In this document: piece after piece, positions 46,138 to 55,997 of the stretch | Layout: every line of letters starts with the position of its first letter | Position numbering within the stretch: position 1 is the first letter of the stretch | Assembly (NCBI RefSeq): GCF_014197615.1 | Contig: NZ_JACIFY010000006.1 | Coordinates: 186,001-250,000, forward strand | Source: Rhizobium esperanzae | Lineage (GTDB): Bacteria > Pseudomonadota > Alphaproteobacteria > Rhizobiales > Rhizobiaceae | DNA length: 64,000 nucleotides | Reading direction: 5' to 3' | Notes under the pieces: generated by a model | The model's input: the letters and a program-made list of their open reading frames with translations, nothing else | Told to the model about the DNA's origin: nothing | Databases searched by the model: none | Program-made: the position numbers and the translations under genes

Positions 46138-47631
46138 TCACCCCTCGCTCAACGTGCGCCTGACTGCATTCTTCCAGCCCTTGAGCTTTGCCGCCCGCAC
46201 CTTTTCGTCCATGTCGGGCTCGAAGCGCCGGTCCCGTTTCCACGTCGCCGAAAAGCCGTTCCTATCAGGCCAAACTCCTGCCCGGCTGCCGGCGAGCCAG
46301 GCCGCACCCAGCGCCGTCGTCTCCAGGATCACCGGGCGGTCGACCGGCGCGTCGAGCAGGTCGGCGAGGCGTTGCATCGTCCAGTCGGAGGCGACCATGC
46401 CGCCGTCGACACGCAGCACCGTATCCTCCGCGCCATTCTTCCAATCCTTCTGCATGGCGTCGAGCAGATCGCGGGTCTGGTAGCAGACGGCTTCGAGCGC
46501 AGCACGGGAGAGTTCCGCCGGGCCGCTGTTGCGCGTCAGCCCGAAGATCGCGCCGCGCGCCTTGGCATCCCAGTGCGGGGCGCCGAGGCCGGTAAAAGCA
46601 GGCACGAGATAGACTTCCTGCGTCGGATCGGCCCTCTCAGCCAGCGCATTGGTTTCGGCAGCGCTGCCGATCACGCCAAGCCCGTCCCGCAGCCATTGCA
46701 CGGCAGCACCGGCGATGAAGATCGACCCTTCCAGCGCATACGTCGTCTCGCCGTTCAGGCGGTAGGCAATCGTGGTCAGCAACCGGTTTTTCGACCGCAC
46801 CATGTCGGCGCCGGTATTGAGCAGCGCGAAACAGCCGGTGCCGTAGGTCGATTTCAGCATACCCGGAGCAAAACACGCCTGGCCGATGGTCGCCGCCTGC
46901 TGGTCGCCGGCAACACCGAGGATCGGGATCGCAGCGCCGAAAATCTCCGGATCGACAGTGCCGAAATCGGCGGCGCAATCCTTGACCTCGGGCAACATGG
47001 CGGCCGGCACCCTGAGAATGTCCAGCAGATCCTCGTCCCATGCGTTTTCGGCGATGTTATACATCAGCGTGCGCGAGGCGTTGGTGGCATCGGTGACAAA
47101 ACTCTTGCCGCCGGTGAGCCGCCAGATCAGGAACGTGTCGATCGTACCGAAGCAGAGATCGCCCCTGGCCGCACGCGCCCGCGCACCCTTCACATTGGCA
47201 AGCATCCAGGAGAGCTTGGTGCCGGAGAAATAGGGATCGAGGAGGAGACCGGTCTTCTTGGTGAACAGCCGCTCGAGATCCTGTCGTTTCAGATTGTCGC
47301 AATAGCTCGCGGTGCGCCGGTCCTGCCAGACGATGGCATTCTGGATCGGCCGACCGGTCTCGCGCTCCCAGACGACGACCGTCTCGCGCTGGTTGGTAAT
47401 GCCAAGCGCGGCGATGTCCTTCGCCGTCACCTTGGCTTCGCGCAGCGCCATATGAACGGTGGAGACGACCGAATCCCAGATCTCCTCGGGATCGTGCTCG
47501 ACCCAGCCTGAGCGCGGATAGATCTGGGTGAATTCCTTCTGGCCCTTGCCGGCAACATGCATATCGCCGTCGAAGACGATCGCCCGCGTCGATGTTGTTC
47601 CCTGATCGATCGCCAGAACATACCCACCCAT
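46138..47631 (-). CDS. glpK: Glycerol kinase
   Basis: ATP-dependent phosphorylation of glycerol to glycerol-3-phosphate; cytosolic, 497 residues, the typical FGGY length. Motifs: [19 protein letters not shown] at the N terminus, [20 protein letters not shown], and the FGGY signature region [16 protein letters not shown]. The ATG at 47631 fits the family; a start 15 bases upstream is possible. It is divergent from bdhA. No glpF or glpD is adjacent. Confidence 0.95.
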   Translation of the reverse strand: MGGYVLAIDQGTTSTRAIVFDGDMHVAGKGQKEFTQIYPRSGWVEHDPEEIWDSVVSTVHMALREAKVTAKDIAALGITNQRETVVVWERETGRPIQNAIVWQDRRTASYCDNLKRQDLERLFTKKTGLLLDPYFSGTKLSWMLANVKGARARAARGDLCFGTIDTFLIWRLTGGKSFVTDATNASRTLMYNIAENAWDEDLLDILRVPAAMLPEVKDCAADFGTVDPEIFGAAIPILGVAGDQQAATIGQACFAPGMLKSTYGTGCFALLNTGADMVRSKNRLLTTIAYRLNGETTYALEGSIFIAGAAVQWLRDGLGVIGSAAETNALAERADPTQEVYLVPAFTGLGAPHWDAKARGAIFGLTRNSGPAELSRAALEAVCYQTRDLLDAMQKDWKNGAEDTVLRVDGGMVASDWTMQRLADLLDAPVDRPVILETTALGAAWLAGSRAGVWPDRNGFSATWKRDRRFEPDMDEKVRAAKLKGWKNAVRRTLSEG

Positions 47632-47789
47632 GAAAATCCTCCTCAAGCGTATCGATTATGGTGACAAATCAATAGGACACGCCGGCGAACGAGAAAAGCG
47701 AATAAAGCGGAATTGCCAGCCTGCCGGCTTTGGGCATAACCTCGCCCGAAACGTTGCAACGCAGCATCGCGATGTCAGGAGAGAGCAGC

Positions 47790-48566
47790 ATGAGCAGATC
47801 AGTCGTCGTCACCGGCTCCACCAGCGGTATCGGCCTTGCGATCGCCACCGCCTTCGCCGAAACCGGCGACAACGTCGTCATCAACGGTTTCGGAAATGCC
47901 GATGAAATCAAGGCGATCGTCGCGCGGCTTGAATCAGTATCGAAGGGCCGGGCGATCTATCATCCGGCTGACATGACGAAGCCCGCCGAAATCACCGACC
48001 TGATCGAAACCGCCGCGAAGACCTTCGGCACCGTCGATGTGCTCGTCAACAATGCCGGCATTCAGCATGTCGAGAAGATCGAGGATTTCCCGATCGAGAA
48101 ATGGGACCAGATCATCGCCATCAACCTGTCGAGCTCCTTTCACACCATGCGCGCCGCCATTCCGCTGATGAAGGCGAGAAAGCATGGCCGCATCATCAAT
48201 ATCGCCTCGGCGCACGGCCTCGTCGCCTCCCCCTTCAAATCCGCCTATGTCGCGGCAAAGCATGGTATATTAGGCCTGACGAAAACGGCAGCGCTCGAAC
48301 TTGCCGAATTCGGCGTGACGGTCAACGCCATCTGCCCCGGCTATGTGCTGACCCCGCTCGTCGAAAAGCAGATACCCGATACCGCCAAGGCCCGCGGCAT
48401 GACCGAGGAACAGGTGAAGAGCGAAGTCATCCTCAAGGCGCAGCCGACGCGAGAATTCGTCAAGGCCGAGGAGATCGGCGCCTTGTCGCTCTACCTCGCC
48501 AGCGACGCCGCCCGGCAGGTGACCGGAACCCATATCTCGATTGACGGTGGCTGGACGGCGGCTTAA
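47790..48566 (+). CDS. bdhA: 3-hydroxybutyrate dehydrogenase
   Basis: NAD-dependent oxidation of D-3-hydroxybutyrate to acetoacetate in polyhydroxybutyrate turnover. It is an SDR enzyme of 258 residues. TGSTSGIGLAIA is the cofactor loop, NNAGIQHVEKIEDFP is motif II, the catalytic Ser/Tyr/Lys are in NIASAHGLVASPFKSAYVAAKHG, and CPGYVLTPLVEKQI is typical of BdhA. The ATG at 47790 is preceded by GGAGAG. Confidence 0.93.
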   Translation: MSRSVVVTGSTSGIGLAIATAFAETGDNVVINGFGNADEIKAIVARLESVSKGRAIYHPADMTKPAEITDLIETAAKTFGTVDVLVNNAGIQHVEKIEDFPIEKWDQIIAINLSSSFHTMRAAIPLMKARKHGRIINIASAHGLVASPFKSAYVAAKHGILGLTKTAALELAEFGVTVNAICPGYVLTPLVEKQIPDTAKARGMTEEQVKSEVILKAQPTREFVKAEEIGALSLYLASDAARQVTGTHISIDGGWTAA

Positions 48567-48594
48567 CCATTTGGAAAAAACAACCGGGAATATC

Positions 48595-50061
48595 ATGAAC
48601 GACAGCATCCGCTTCATCCTGAATGGCGAAGACATCGCGCTCACCGATGTCGGGCCGACCGAGACGCTTCTCGATTTTCTGCGGTTGCAGCGGCGGCTGA
48701 CGGGCACCAAGGAAGGATGCGCGGAAGGCGATTGCGGCGCCTGCACCGTGCTCGTCGGCCGGCTCGCCGACGGCAAGCTCACCTATGAATCCGTCAATGC
48801 CTGCATCCGTTTCATCGGCTCGCTGCACGCCACCCATGTGGTGACGGTCGAGCATCTCGCCGGCCGGGACAGCGCGCTGCATCCGGTGCAGCAGGCGCTG
48901 GTCGATTGCCACGGCTCGCAATGCGGCTTCTGCACGCCGGGCTTCGTCATGTCGCTCTACGGGTTGTGGCTGACGAAGGAAAAACCGAGCCGCCGCGAGA
49001 TCGAAAAGGCGCTGCAAGGCAATCTCTGTCGCTGCACCGGCTATGAGCCGATCGTCAAGGCGGCCGAGCAGGTGAGCCAGATGCGGCCGAGTGCCCTCTT
49101 CGATCCGCTGGAGCGGACGCGCTCGGAAATCGTCGCGCGGCTCTGGGCCATGCAGGCGAGCGGCACCATCCGGATTGGTAAGGACGAAGACCGCCTGATC
49201 GTGCCGGCATCGCTCCAGGCGCTCGCCGAAATCCTCTCGCAGGAGCCCGACGCAGTCGTGGTCGCCGGCTCGACCGATGTCGGCCTCTGGGTGACAAAGC
49301 AGATGCGGCGGCTGAGCCCTGTCGTCTTCATCAATCACCTGAGCGAATTGCAGTCGATCACCGAGAGCGAGGACGGCATCACCATCGGCGCTGGCGTCAG
49401 CTATACCGGCGCATTTGCCGCGATCTCGAAAAAGATCCCGGCGCTCGGGCGGCTGATCGACCGCATCGGCGGCGAGCAGGTGCGCAACATGGGCACGATC
49501 GGCGGCAATATCGCCAACGGCTCGCCGATCGGCGACAGCCCGCCGCCGCTGATCGCCCTCGGCGCGACGCTGACGCTGCGTTCCGTGGAAGGCCGACGCC
49601 GCATGCCGCTCGAAGACTTTTTCATCGCCTATGGCAAGCAGGATCGCAGGCTCGGCGAGTTCGTCGAAAGCGTCTTCGTGCCCTATCCCGGGGCAACCAG
49701 CCGTTTTGCCGCCTACAAGATCACCAAGCGCCGCGACGAGGACATCACCGCCGTGCTCGGCGCCTTCCTGCTGACGCTCGACGATGCCGAGACGGTCACC
49801 GACATCCGCATCGCCTTCGGCGGCATGGCGGCGACACCGAAACGCGCCCGCACGGTGGAAGCCGAACTGATCGGCAAGTCCTGGACGGAAGCCACCGTCG
49901 AAGCCGCCCGCCCCGCCTTCGACGCCGATTTCCAGCCGCTCACCGACTGGCGCGCCACGGCGGAATACCGGCAATTGACGGCGAAGAATTTGCTGACGCG
50001 ATTCTATCTGGAAACGGTCGGCGCTCCGGCCGAGCTGAAGCGGTTCGAGGAGGTGGCGTGA
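48595..50061 (+). CDS. xdhA: Xanthine dehydrogenase small subunit (2Fe-2S and FAD)
   Basis: Electron-transfer subunit of xanthine dehydrogenase, 488 residues. An N-terminal 2Fe-2S domain (CAEGDCGACTV at about residues 42-52), a second 2Fe-2S domain (QCGFCTPGF and LCRCTGYEP at about 105-150), and a FAD domain (VVAGSTDVGLWVTKQ, NMGTIGGNIANGSPIGD). The ATG at 48595 begins MNDSIRFILNG. Its stop is 250 bases before xdhB, with a rhizobial palindrome inserted between. Confidence 0.95.
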   Translation: MNDSIRFILNGEDIALTDVGPTETLLDFLRLQRRLTGTKEGCAEGDCGACTVLVGRLADGKLTYESVNACIRFIGSLHATHVVTVEHLAGRDSALHPVQQALVDCHGSQCGFCTPGFVMSLYGLWLTKEKPSRREIEKALQGNLCRCTGYEPIVKAAEQVSQMRPSALFDPLERTRSEIVARLWAMQASGTIRIGKDEDRLIVPASLQALAEILSQEPDAVVVAGSTDVGLWVTKQMRRLSPVVFINHLSELQSITESEDGITIGAGVSYTGAFAAISKKIPALGRLIDRIGGEQVRNMGTIGGNIANGSPIGDSPPPLIALGATLTLRSVEGRRRMPLEDFFIAYGKQDRRLGEFVESVFVPYPGATSRFAAYKITKRRDEDITAVLGAFLLTLDDAETVTDIRIAFGGMAATPKRARTVEAELIGKSWTEATVEAARPAFDADFQPLTDWRATAEYRQLTAKNLLTRFYLETVGAPAELKRFEEVA

Positions 50062-50090
50062 TGGAGAAATTGATCACTGGTGCCAGTCAG

Positions 50091-50244
50091 CCCCCTCATC
50101 CGCCTGCCGGCACCTTCTCCCCGCTGGGGAGAAGAGACAAGAGGCAACGTCTCGACTCCCTCTTCTCCCCAGCGGGGGTCCGAAGGACGGGTCGAGACAC
50201 GCAGCTCGGCCCCGGTCGGTGCCCGATAGGGCGGATGAGGGGGG
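50091..50244. repeat. RIME-like palindrome between xdhA and xdhB
   Basis: Outer arms CCCCTCATCCGCC and GGCGGATGAGGGG, with inner hairpin parts (TTCTCCCCGCTGGGGAGAAG and CTTCTCCCCAGCGGGG), form a nested palindrome of about 154 bases between the two subunit genes. The sequence is closely related to the repeat at 53098-53292. Confidence 0.8.
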
Positions 50245-50311
50245 TGAGCGGCCCTGAGCCGCGAGCGCCCGGAGCTTCAGCGACGGGCAATCTTCCGTCA
50301 GGGAGACGCTA

Positions 50312-52651
50312 ATGGACAAATCCACCTTCGAAGACCCCAAAGTCATGATCTCAGGCCCCATGCACGGCTCGCTGCGCCATGATTCCGCGCACAAACACGT
50401 CACCGGAACCGCCGACTACATCGACGACATCCCCGAACCCGCGGGCCTGCTGCACGGCGCGCTCGGCCTCTCCGACCGGGCGCACGCCGAAATCCTCGGC
50501 ATCGATCTTTCCGCGGTCGCCGCCTACCCCGGCGTGGTCTGGGTTTTCACCGGCAAGGACGTGCCCGGCGTCAACGACACCAGCTCCAACGGCAGCCATG
50601 ACGAGCCGCTGCTCGCCGAAAGCTTGGTCCAGTTCCACGGCCAGCCGATCTTTGCCGTCATCGCCGAAACGCGCGATGCCGCCCGTCGCGCGGCGCGGCT
50701 CGCCAGGATCGACTATCGCGACCTGCCGCACTGGAGCGATATCGACGGCGCGCTTGCCAACGGCAGCCCGCTGGTCATCACCCCGATGACGCTCCATCGC
50801 GGCGATCCGGAAACGGAAATGCCGAATGCTCCCAAGCGGTTGAAAGGCCAGATGCGCATCGGCGGACAGGAGCATTTCTACCTCGAAGGCCATATCGCCG
50901 TGGCGATCCCCGGCGAGGACGACGAGGTCACCATCTGGTCCTCGACGCAGCATCCGAGCGAGATCCAGCACATTGTCGGCCATGTGCTCGATATCCCCTC
51001 CAACGCCGTCACCGTCAACGTGCGCCGCATGGGCGGCGGCTTCGGCGGCAAGGAGACGCAGGGCAACCAGTTCGCCGCGCTTGCGGCGATCGCCGCCAAG
51101 AAGCTCGGCCGCGCCATCAAATTCCGCCCCGACCGCGACGAGGATATGAGCGCCACTGGCAAGCGCCATGATTTCCTCGTCGATTACGAAGTGGGCTTCG
51201 ATACCGAAGGCCGCATCCACGCGGTCGACGCGACTTACGCCGCACGCTGCGGCTTCTCCTCGGATCTCTCTGGCCCGGTCACCGATCGCGCCCTCTTCCA
51301 TGCCGATTCCAGCTATTTCTATCCGCATGTGAACCTGGTTTCGAAACCATTGAAGACGCACACCGTCTCCAACACCGCCTTCCGCGGCTTCGGTGGGCCG
51401 CAGGGCATGCTCGGGGCCGAACGCGTCATCGAGGAGATTGCCTATGCCCTCGGCAAGGATCCGCTCGATATCCGCAAGCTGAACTTCTACGGCCAGCCGG
51501 GCTCAGGGCGCACGCTGACCCCCTACCATCAGGAGGTCGAGGACAATATCATCGCCCGCGTCGTCGAAGAGCTGGAGGAAACGGCCGAATACCGGGCGCG
51601 GCGCAACGCCATCATCGCCTTCAACCGCGACAGCCGTTACATCAGAAAAGGCATCGCGCTGACGCCCGTCAAGTTCGGCATCTCCTTCACCATGACCGCC
51701 TTCAACCAGGCGGGCGCCCTCGTCCATATCTATCAGGACGGTTCGATCCACCTGAACCACGGCGGCACCGAAATGGGCCAGGGGCTCTATACCAAAGTGG
51801 CGCAGGTGCTGGCCGACAGCTTCCAGGTCGATATCTCCAGGGTGAAGATCACCGCGACGACGACCGCCAAGGTGCCGAACACCTCGGCCACCGCCGCCTC
51901 TTCCGGCTCTGATCTCAACGGCATGGCCGCTTACGACGCCGCCCGCCAGATCAAGGAACGGCTAGTGGCCTTTGCCGCCGAGAAATGGGATGTGGTGCCC
52001 TCCGAGGTGGTCTTCCTGCCGAACCGCGTGCGCGTCGGCGAGATCGAAATCGCCTTCCCCGATTTCATCAAACAGGCCTATTTCGCCCGCGTCCAGCTTT
52101 CCGCCGCCGGCTTCTACAAAACGCCGAAGATCCACTGGGACCGAAAGGCCGGCCGCGGCACGCCCTTTTATTATTTCGCCTATGGCGCCGCCTGCACCGA
52201 AGTCTCGATCGACACGCTGACCGGCGAATATCTGATCGACCGTACCGACATCCTCCACGATGTCGGCCGCTCACTGAACCCGGCCATCGATCTCGGCCAG
52301 GTCGAGGGCGCCTTCGTTCAAGGCATGGGCTGGCTGACGACGGAAGAACTCTGGTGGGACGATAAAGGCCGGCTGCGCACCCATGCGCCGTCCACCTACA
52401 AGATCCCCCTCGCCTCCGACCGCCCGAAAATCTTCAACGTGCGCCTCGCCGAATGGTCGGAGAATACTGAGGCCACCATCGGCCGCTCCAAGGCCGTCGG
52501 CGAACCACCCTTCATGCTGGCGATCTCGGTGCTGGAAGCGCTGTCGATGGCGGTCGCAAGTGTCGCGGATTATAAGGTCTGCCCGAGGCTCGATGCACCG
52601 GCGACGCCGGAGCGGGTGCTGATGGCAGTGGAGCGGATGAAGCGGGTGTAG
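50312..52651 (+). CDS. xdhB: Xanthine dehydrogenase large subunit (molybdopterin)
   Basis: Molybdenum-cofactor catalytic subunit, 779 residues. Family landmarks: GGQEHFYLEGHIAVAIP, RRMGGGFGGKETQ, TAFRGFGGPQGM, the HGGTEMGQGLYTK loop and the catalytic-Glu motif AVGEPPFML near the C terminus. It oxidises hypoxanthine to xanthine and then urate. A GGGAGACGCTA ribosome-binding site precedes the ATG. Confidence 0.95.
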   Translation: MDKSTFEDPKVMISGPMHGSLRHDSAHKHVTGTADYIDDIPEPAGLLHGALGLSDRAHAEILGIDLSAVAAYPGVVWVFTGKDVPGVNDTSSNGSHDEPLLAESLVQFHGQPIFAVIAETRDAARRAARLARIDYRDLPHWSDIDGALANGSPLVITPMTLHRGDPETEMPNAPKRLKGQMRIGGQEHFYLEGHIAVAIPGEDDEVTIWSSTQHPSEIQHIVGHVLDIPSNAVTVNVRRMGGGFGGKETQGNQFAALAAIAAKKLGRAIKFRPDRDEDMSATGKRHDFLVDYEVGFDTEGRIHAVDATYAARCGFSSDLSGPVTDRALFHADSSYFYPHVNLVSKPLKTHTVSNTAFRGFGGPQGMLGAERVIEEIAYALGKDPLDIRKLNFYGQPGSGRTLTPYHQEVEDNIIARVVEELEETAEYRARRNAIIAFNRDSRYIRKGIALTPVKFGISFTMTAFNQAGALVHIYQDGSIHLNHGGTEMGQGLYTKVAQVLADSFQVDISRVKITATTTAKVPNTSATAASSGSDLNGMAAYDAARQIKERLVAFAAEKWDVVPSEVVFLPNRVRVGEIEIAFPDFIKQAYFARVQLSAAGFYKTPKIHWDRKAGRGTPFYYFAYGAACTEVSIDTLTGEYLIDRTDILHDVGRSLNPAIDLGQVEGAFVQGMGWLTTEELWWDDKGRLRTHAPSTYKIPLASDRPKIFNVRLAEWSENTEATIGRSKAVGEPPFMLAISVLEALSMAVASVADYKVCPRLDAPATPERVLMAVERMKRV

Positions 52652-52665
52652 GACGGCGGCGAAAA

Positions 52666-53091
52666 ATGTCCGATCCCGAAGACATTAGGAAAACTCGTCA
52701 AGCTCGCAAATTACGCCAAACCGAAACTGAAGAGGAATATCGGCTTTGGGGCGATTTGCGAAATCGACAGCTGAATGGATACAAGTTTACGCGACAAGCT
52801 CCTCTCGGGACCTACATCGCCGACTTTCTATGTCGCGAAGAGCGACTGATTGTCGAAATCGATGGATTTCAACATGCCGACAATAGGTCTGATACCGCTA
52901 GGACTTTGTGGCTAAACCAGGCTGGATATTCAATCCTCCGATTTTGGAATCATGAAATAACCCGGGAGCGAAGAGCAGTCCTCGAGACGATCCTTGCCGC
53001 ACTTGAAAGGCGAATATTCCAGCGAGATGATATCCTTCGCTTCTATCCTGCGATCGTTCGTTCCGAGGGTGTGAAAACGCAATGCACTTGA
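52666..53091 (+). CDS. DUF559 (very-short-patch-repair-like endonuclease) protein
   Basis: A 141-residue protein of the DUF559 family, related to Vsr/restriction-type nucleases. Key elements: RQTETEEEYRLWGDLRNRQLNGYKFTRQ, GTYIADFLCREERLIVEIDGFQHA (Asp/Glu-x-Asp nuclease core) and LRFWNHEITRE. It sits 14 bases after xdhB inside the xdh operon and just before a large palindrome. Its codon use is visibly more AT-rich than its neighbours, suggesting later acquisition. Confidence 0.85.
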   Translation: MSDPEDIRKTRQARKLRQTETEEEYRLWGDLRNRQLNGYKFTRQAPLGTYIADFLCREERLIVEIDGFQHADNRSDTARTLWLNQAGYSILRFWNHEITRERRAVLETILAALERRIFQRDDILRFYPAIVRSEGVKTQCT

Positions 53092-53097
53092 ACCGGG

Positions 53098-53292
53098 CCC
53101 CCTCATCCGACCCTTCGGGCCACCTTCTCCCCGCTGGGGAGAAGAGGGAGCACGACTCTCGCGCACTGCCTGTCCGAACTGTTGCACCGGAAAGCGCTCT
53201 TTTAAAACGGATGATGGAATCAACGGCGCAGCGGCGATCTCCCTCTTCTCCCCAGCGGGGAGAAGGTGGCCCGAAGGGTCGGATGAGGGGGG
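53098..53292. repeat. Large perfect RIME-like inverted repeat between DUF559 and xdhC
   Basis: Arms 53098-53149 and 53241-53292 appear to be perfect inverted copies over about 52 bases (GCCCCCTCATCCGACCCTTC at the outer end), with about 91 bases between. Each arm also contains its own small palindrome (CTTCTCCCCGCTGGGGAGAAG). This is a typical rhizobial mosaic element. Confidence 0.88.
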
Positions 53293-53331
53293 CTTCGCGG
53301 CATACTCCCAAGGTCGCGAGGTCCATCGGTG

Positions 53332-54147
53332 ATGACTGACCTCCCCACCTTCCTCGCTGTCCACCCGGAAACCATCCTCGTCGACATCACCGGCACGCAA
53401 GGCTCCACCCCGCGCGAGGCCGGGACTTTCATGCTGGTCTCGCAAACCGCGCTCTGGGGCACGATCGGCGGCGGGCAATTCGAGTTCATGGCGATCGCCA
53501 ATGCACGCGACATGCTCATGGGCGTCGGCGGTGTGACGGATATGGACATCCCGCTCGGCCCCGAGATCGGCCAATGCTGCGGCGGGCGCACGCAGCTCAG
53601 GTTTCGCCGATTGACGCACGCGCTGAAAGAGGAGCTTGAAGCAAGGCTCGCCGGCGAAATCGAGCATCTGCCCGAGGTGCTGCTCTTCGGCGCCGGTCAT
53701 GTCGGCCGGGCGCTGGCCGCAGCCCTTGCGCCTTTGCCGCTGTCGGTAACAGTCGTCGAAACTCGCCAGGAAGAACTCGCCAATCTGCCGGATAAAACCA
53801 AGACCCGGCTCGTGCCGATGCCGGAAGCTTTGGTGAAGGATATCCCCGCCGGCGGCGCGATCGTCATCCTGACACATGACCATGCGCTTGACTTTCTCAT
53901 CGCCCGCGAAGCGCTTGGGAGAAGCGACCTTGCCTATACCGGCATGATCGGCTCGGCGACCAAGCGCGCCACCTTCGCAAGCTGGCTTTCCCGTGAAGGC
54001 GGCGGAGAGCGCGGTTGGATGGAACGGCTGACGCTGCCGATCGGCGGCTCGGCGGTCAGGGACAAACGCCCCGAAGTGATCGCCGCCATGACCGCCGCCG
54101 AGATCCTGACGGCGCTTTCCGCCTACCGCATGCGCTCGTCCTCGTAA
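53332..54147 (+). CDS. xdhC: Xanthine dehydrogenase accessory protein XdhC
   Basis: Binds and inserts sulfurated molybdenum cofactor into XdhB; 271 residues. Typical parts: LVDITGTQGSTPREAGTFML, GTIGGGQFEF, GPEIGQCCGGRTQL and a Rossmann-like LLFGAGHVGRALAAALAPL, ending in TGMIGSATKRATFASWLSR. The ATG at 53332 is in frame with a GTG three bases earlier. Confidence 0.93.
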   Translation: MTDLPTFLAVHPETILVDITGTQGSTPREAGTFMLVSQTALWGTIGGGQFEFMAIANARDMLMGVGGVTDMDIPLGPEIGQCCGGRTQLRFRRLTHALKEELEARLAGEIEHLPEVLLFGAGHVGRALAAALAPLPLSVTVVETRQEELANLPDKTKTRLVPMPEALVKDIPAGGAIVILTHDHALDFLIAREALGRSDLAYTGMIGSATKRATFASWLSREGGGERGWMERLTLPIGGSAVRDKRPEVIAAMTAAEILTALSAYRMRSSS

Positions 54148-54326
54148 TAGGGATCGCGTCCGTCGAGAAAACCGAGATCGCGTTTGACGCGATCCGGCAT
54201 GGCATTGAGATCGAGCCGGGGCAGACGGCAGAAACGGTTGATAGTGTCGGCCAGCCGGGCGGCAAGACGCGGGAAAACGCCGCCGCTCCGTGGCAGTCGG
54301 TCCTCTTCGGCAACATGGCAATCCAT
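54123..54326 (-). CDS. Small DUF1127-like protein
   Basis: A 67-residue protein with DTINRFCRLPRLDLNAMPDRVKRDLGFLDGR, a pattern like the DUF1127/YjiS helical domain (R-x4-L...RDLG). It is divergent from the LysR-type gene and overlaps the xdhC end by 25 bases on the other strand. The role is unknown; related proteins appear in small-RNA and phosphate responses in other alphaproteobacteria. Confidence 0.55.
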   Translation of the reverse strand: MDCHVAEEDRLPRSGGVFPRLAARLADTINRFCRLPRLDLNAMPDRVKRDLGFLDGRDPYYEDERMR

Positions 54327-54427
54327 GACATCACCTCATTCGTTTGATGGTATGAGTTGCAGTCTGCCGCCAAAAATGCTGCAATTCCAATCGAACGACC
54401 GTCTGCCTGCATCAAGAGAACTTATCC

Positions 54428-55324
54428 ATGAAACTGTCGAAACAATTCCCGCTGAATGCGTTGCGCGTCTTCGAGGCCGCCGCCCGGCTCGGCAGTTTCA
54501 CCAAGGCGGGCGACGAGCTCGGCATGACGCAGACGGCCGTCAGCTACCAGATCAAGCTCCTGGAGGAGAATGTCGGCGAGCCGCTCTTCCTGCGCCGCCC
54601 CCGCCAGATCGTGCTGACGGAGACCGGCGAACGGCTGGCGCCGAAGGTGACGGAAGCCTTCGCCATGCTGCACGACGCGATGGCGACGGCGCGCGACAGT
54701 GTCGAAGGCACGCTCGCCATCAGTTCGACCCACACCTTCGCCTCGAAATGGCTGGCGCCGCGTCTCGGCTCCTTCCACCTGAAGCATCCGGCGATCGCGG
54801 TGCGCTTCCAGGCAACCGCAGACATCATCGATTTTACCCGCGAACAGATCGACGTCGGCATCCGCTGGGGCGACGGTAACTGGCCTGGGCTGGTGCTGCA
54901 CCGGCTGATGGGCCTGGAATTCACGCCGATGCTGAGCCCGAAGCTGGCAGAATCGGCAGGCGGAATCAGGGAACCGCGCGATCTCCTGAAGTTCGATCTC
55001 TTCGATGCCGGCGACATCTGGTGGAAACAATGGTTCGAGGCAGCCGGGGTCACGGAAACGGATCTCGACCGGCGCCCGCGCAACCAGCTCGGCTCCCAGG
55101 CTGTGGAAGCCGATGCGGCGATGGCCGGCCACGGCGTCGCCATCCTCAACCCCGCTTTCTATGCGGGCGAAATCGCACTCGGCCGGCTCTATCAACCCTT
55201 CGAGCTGACCCGCAGCGACGGCAAGGCCTATTGGCTCGTCTATCCTGAAAATCGCCGCAACGTGCCGAAGATCAAGGCCTTCCGCAACTGGATCCTCGAA
55301 GAGATGAAAGCGGCCGGGCATTAA
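54428..55324 (+). CDS. LysR-type regulator, GcvA group
   Basis: A 298-residue DNA-binding regulator. The helix-turn-helix is at residues about 17-60 (LNALRVFEAAARLGSFTKAGDELGMTQTAVSYQIKLLEE), followed by a co-inducer domain with FASKWLAPRLGSFHLKHP. GcvA-type regulators share the start with LPLNALRVFEAAAR. It sits between the xdh and puuD-guaD genes, so control of purine breakdown is likely. A terminator follows at 55338-55361. Confidence 0.9.
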   Translation: MKLSKQFPLNALRVFEAAARLGSFTKAGDELGMTQTAVSYQIKLLEENVGEPLFLRRPRQIVLTETGERLAPKVTEAFAMLHDAMATARDSVEGTLAISSTHTFASKWLAPRLGSFHLKHPAIAVRFQATADIIDFTREQIDVGIRWGDGNWPGLVLHRLMGLEFTPMLSPKLAESAGGIREPRDLLKFDLFDAGDIWWKQWFEAAGVTETDLDRRPRNQLGSQAVEADAAMAGHGVAILNPAFYAGEIALGRLYQPFELTRSDGKAYWLVYPENRRNVPKIKAFRNWILEEMKAAGH

Positions 55325-55337
55325 AGCCGCGGGCATC

Positions 55338-55361
55338 AGGCCCGGCGCGCAGACCGGGCCT
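55338..55361 (+). terminator. Terminator of the LysR-type gene
   Basis: AGGCCCGG and CCGGGCCT form an 8-bp stem with an 8-base loop, followed by TTCCG. It begins 14 bases after the stop codon. The T tract is short. Confidence 0.7.
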
Positions 55362-55376
55362 TTCCGTGCTCAGACA

Positions 55377-55709
55377 TCAATATCCCATCTCCGGCGCATA
55401 GAAACAGCGCGGCGTATCCTCGTTCGGGAACAGACAGAGATGGTAGTCGTTGTCGCCCGATTGCATCGCCTTCGTCATCGGCAGCAGGAAGACATGGGCA
55501 TGCGTGACCAGCCGGTGGTCGCCCGGCAGCAAGGTTACACGATATCCACCCGGCGTCACCGCCACGCTTTTCGAAGGGATCATCTGGCAATCGCCGTTAT
55601 GACTGTCGCCATTGCAACAATAGGGGTCGTAACTCCACCCCGTGGGTGCGTCGTGAGCCGTGGCCAGCGACGCATACGCAATCATCACACACGTCAGAAT
55701 ACTGCGCAT
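55377..55709 (-). CDS. Small exported Cys-containing protein
   Basis: A 110-residue protein with a signal peptide (residues 1-18, ending ATA). The mature part has DPYCCNGDSHNGDCQMIP and LCLFPNEDTPRCFYAPEM, five Cys that could form disulfides. Similar small exported proteins occur in rhizobia without known function. No neighbour clarifies its role. Confidence 0.78.
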   Translation of the reverse strand: MRSILTCVMIAYASLATAHDAPTGWSYDPYCCNGDSHNGDCQMIPSKSVAVTPGGYRVTLLPGDHRLVTHAHVFLLPMTKAMQSGDNDYHLCLFPNEDTPRCFYAPEMGY

Positions 55710-55997
55710 GGCATCTTCTCCGTCGATGAATGCGCCGCCGACGATCTAATTGTTCTTATTTATTCCGGCGGCCTGCAACATAACTGTAATCGAGGCATCG
55801 TAGTTTCAAGATCCACTGAATTAGCAGATCGAGTATAAGCCGGGGATAATGCACAGCCTTCTCGGCAGCTTTTAGGCACGCAACAACAGATCGGCGGTCC
55901 GGCCACGATCGACAGCTTTGGCCAAACTCAATCTCCTCTTCCCTCCCCGCAAAAATTTCCGCAATGTCACGAGTCGGAGGAAGACAAGGGGAACTCG

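Noticed and set aside
50058..50312. 84-codon open frame between xdhA and xdhB
   Set aside because: It is made almost entirely of the palindromic repeat and its sequence (PPHPPAGTFSPLGRR-like) is the usual translation of that element.
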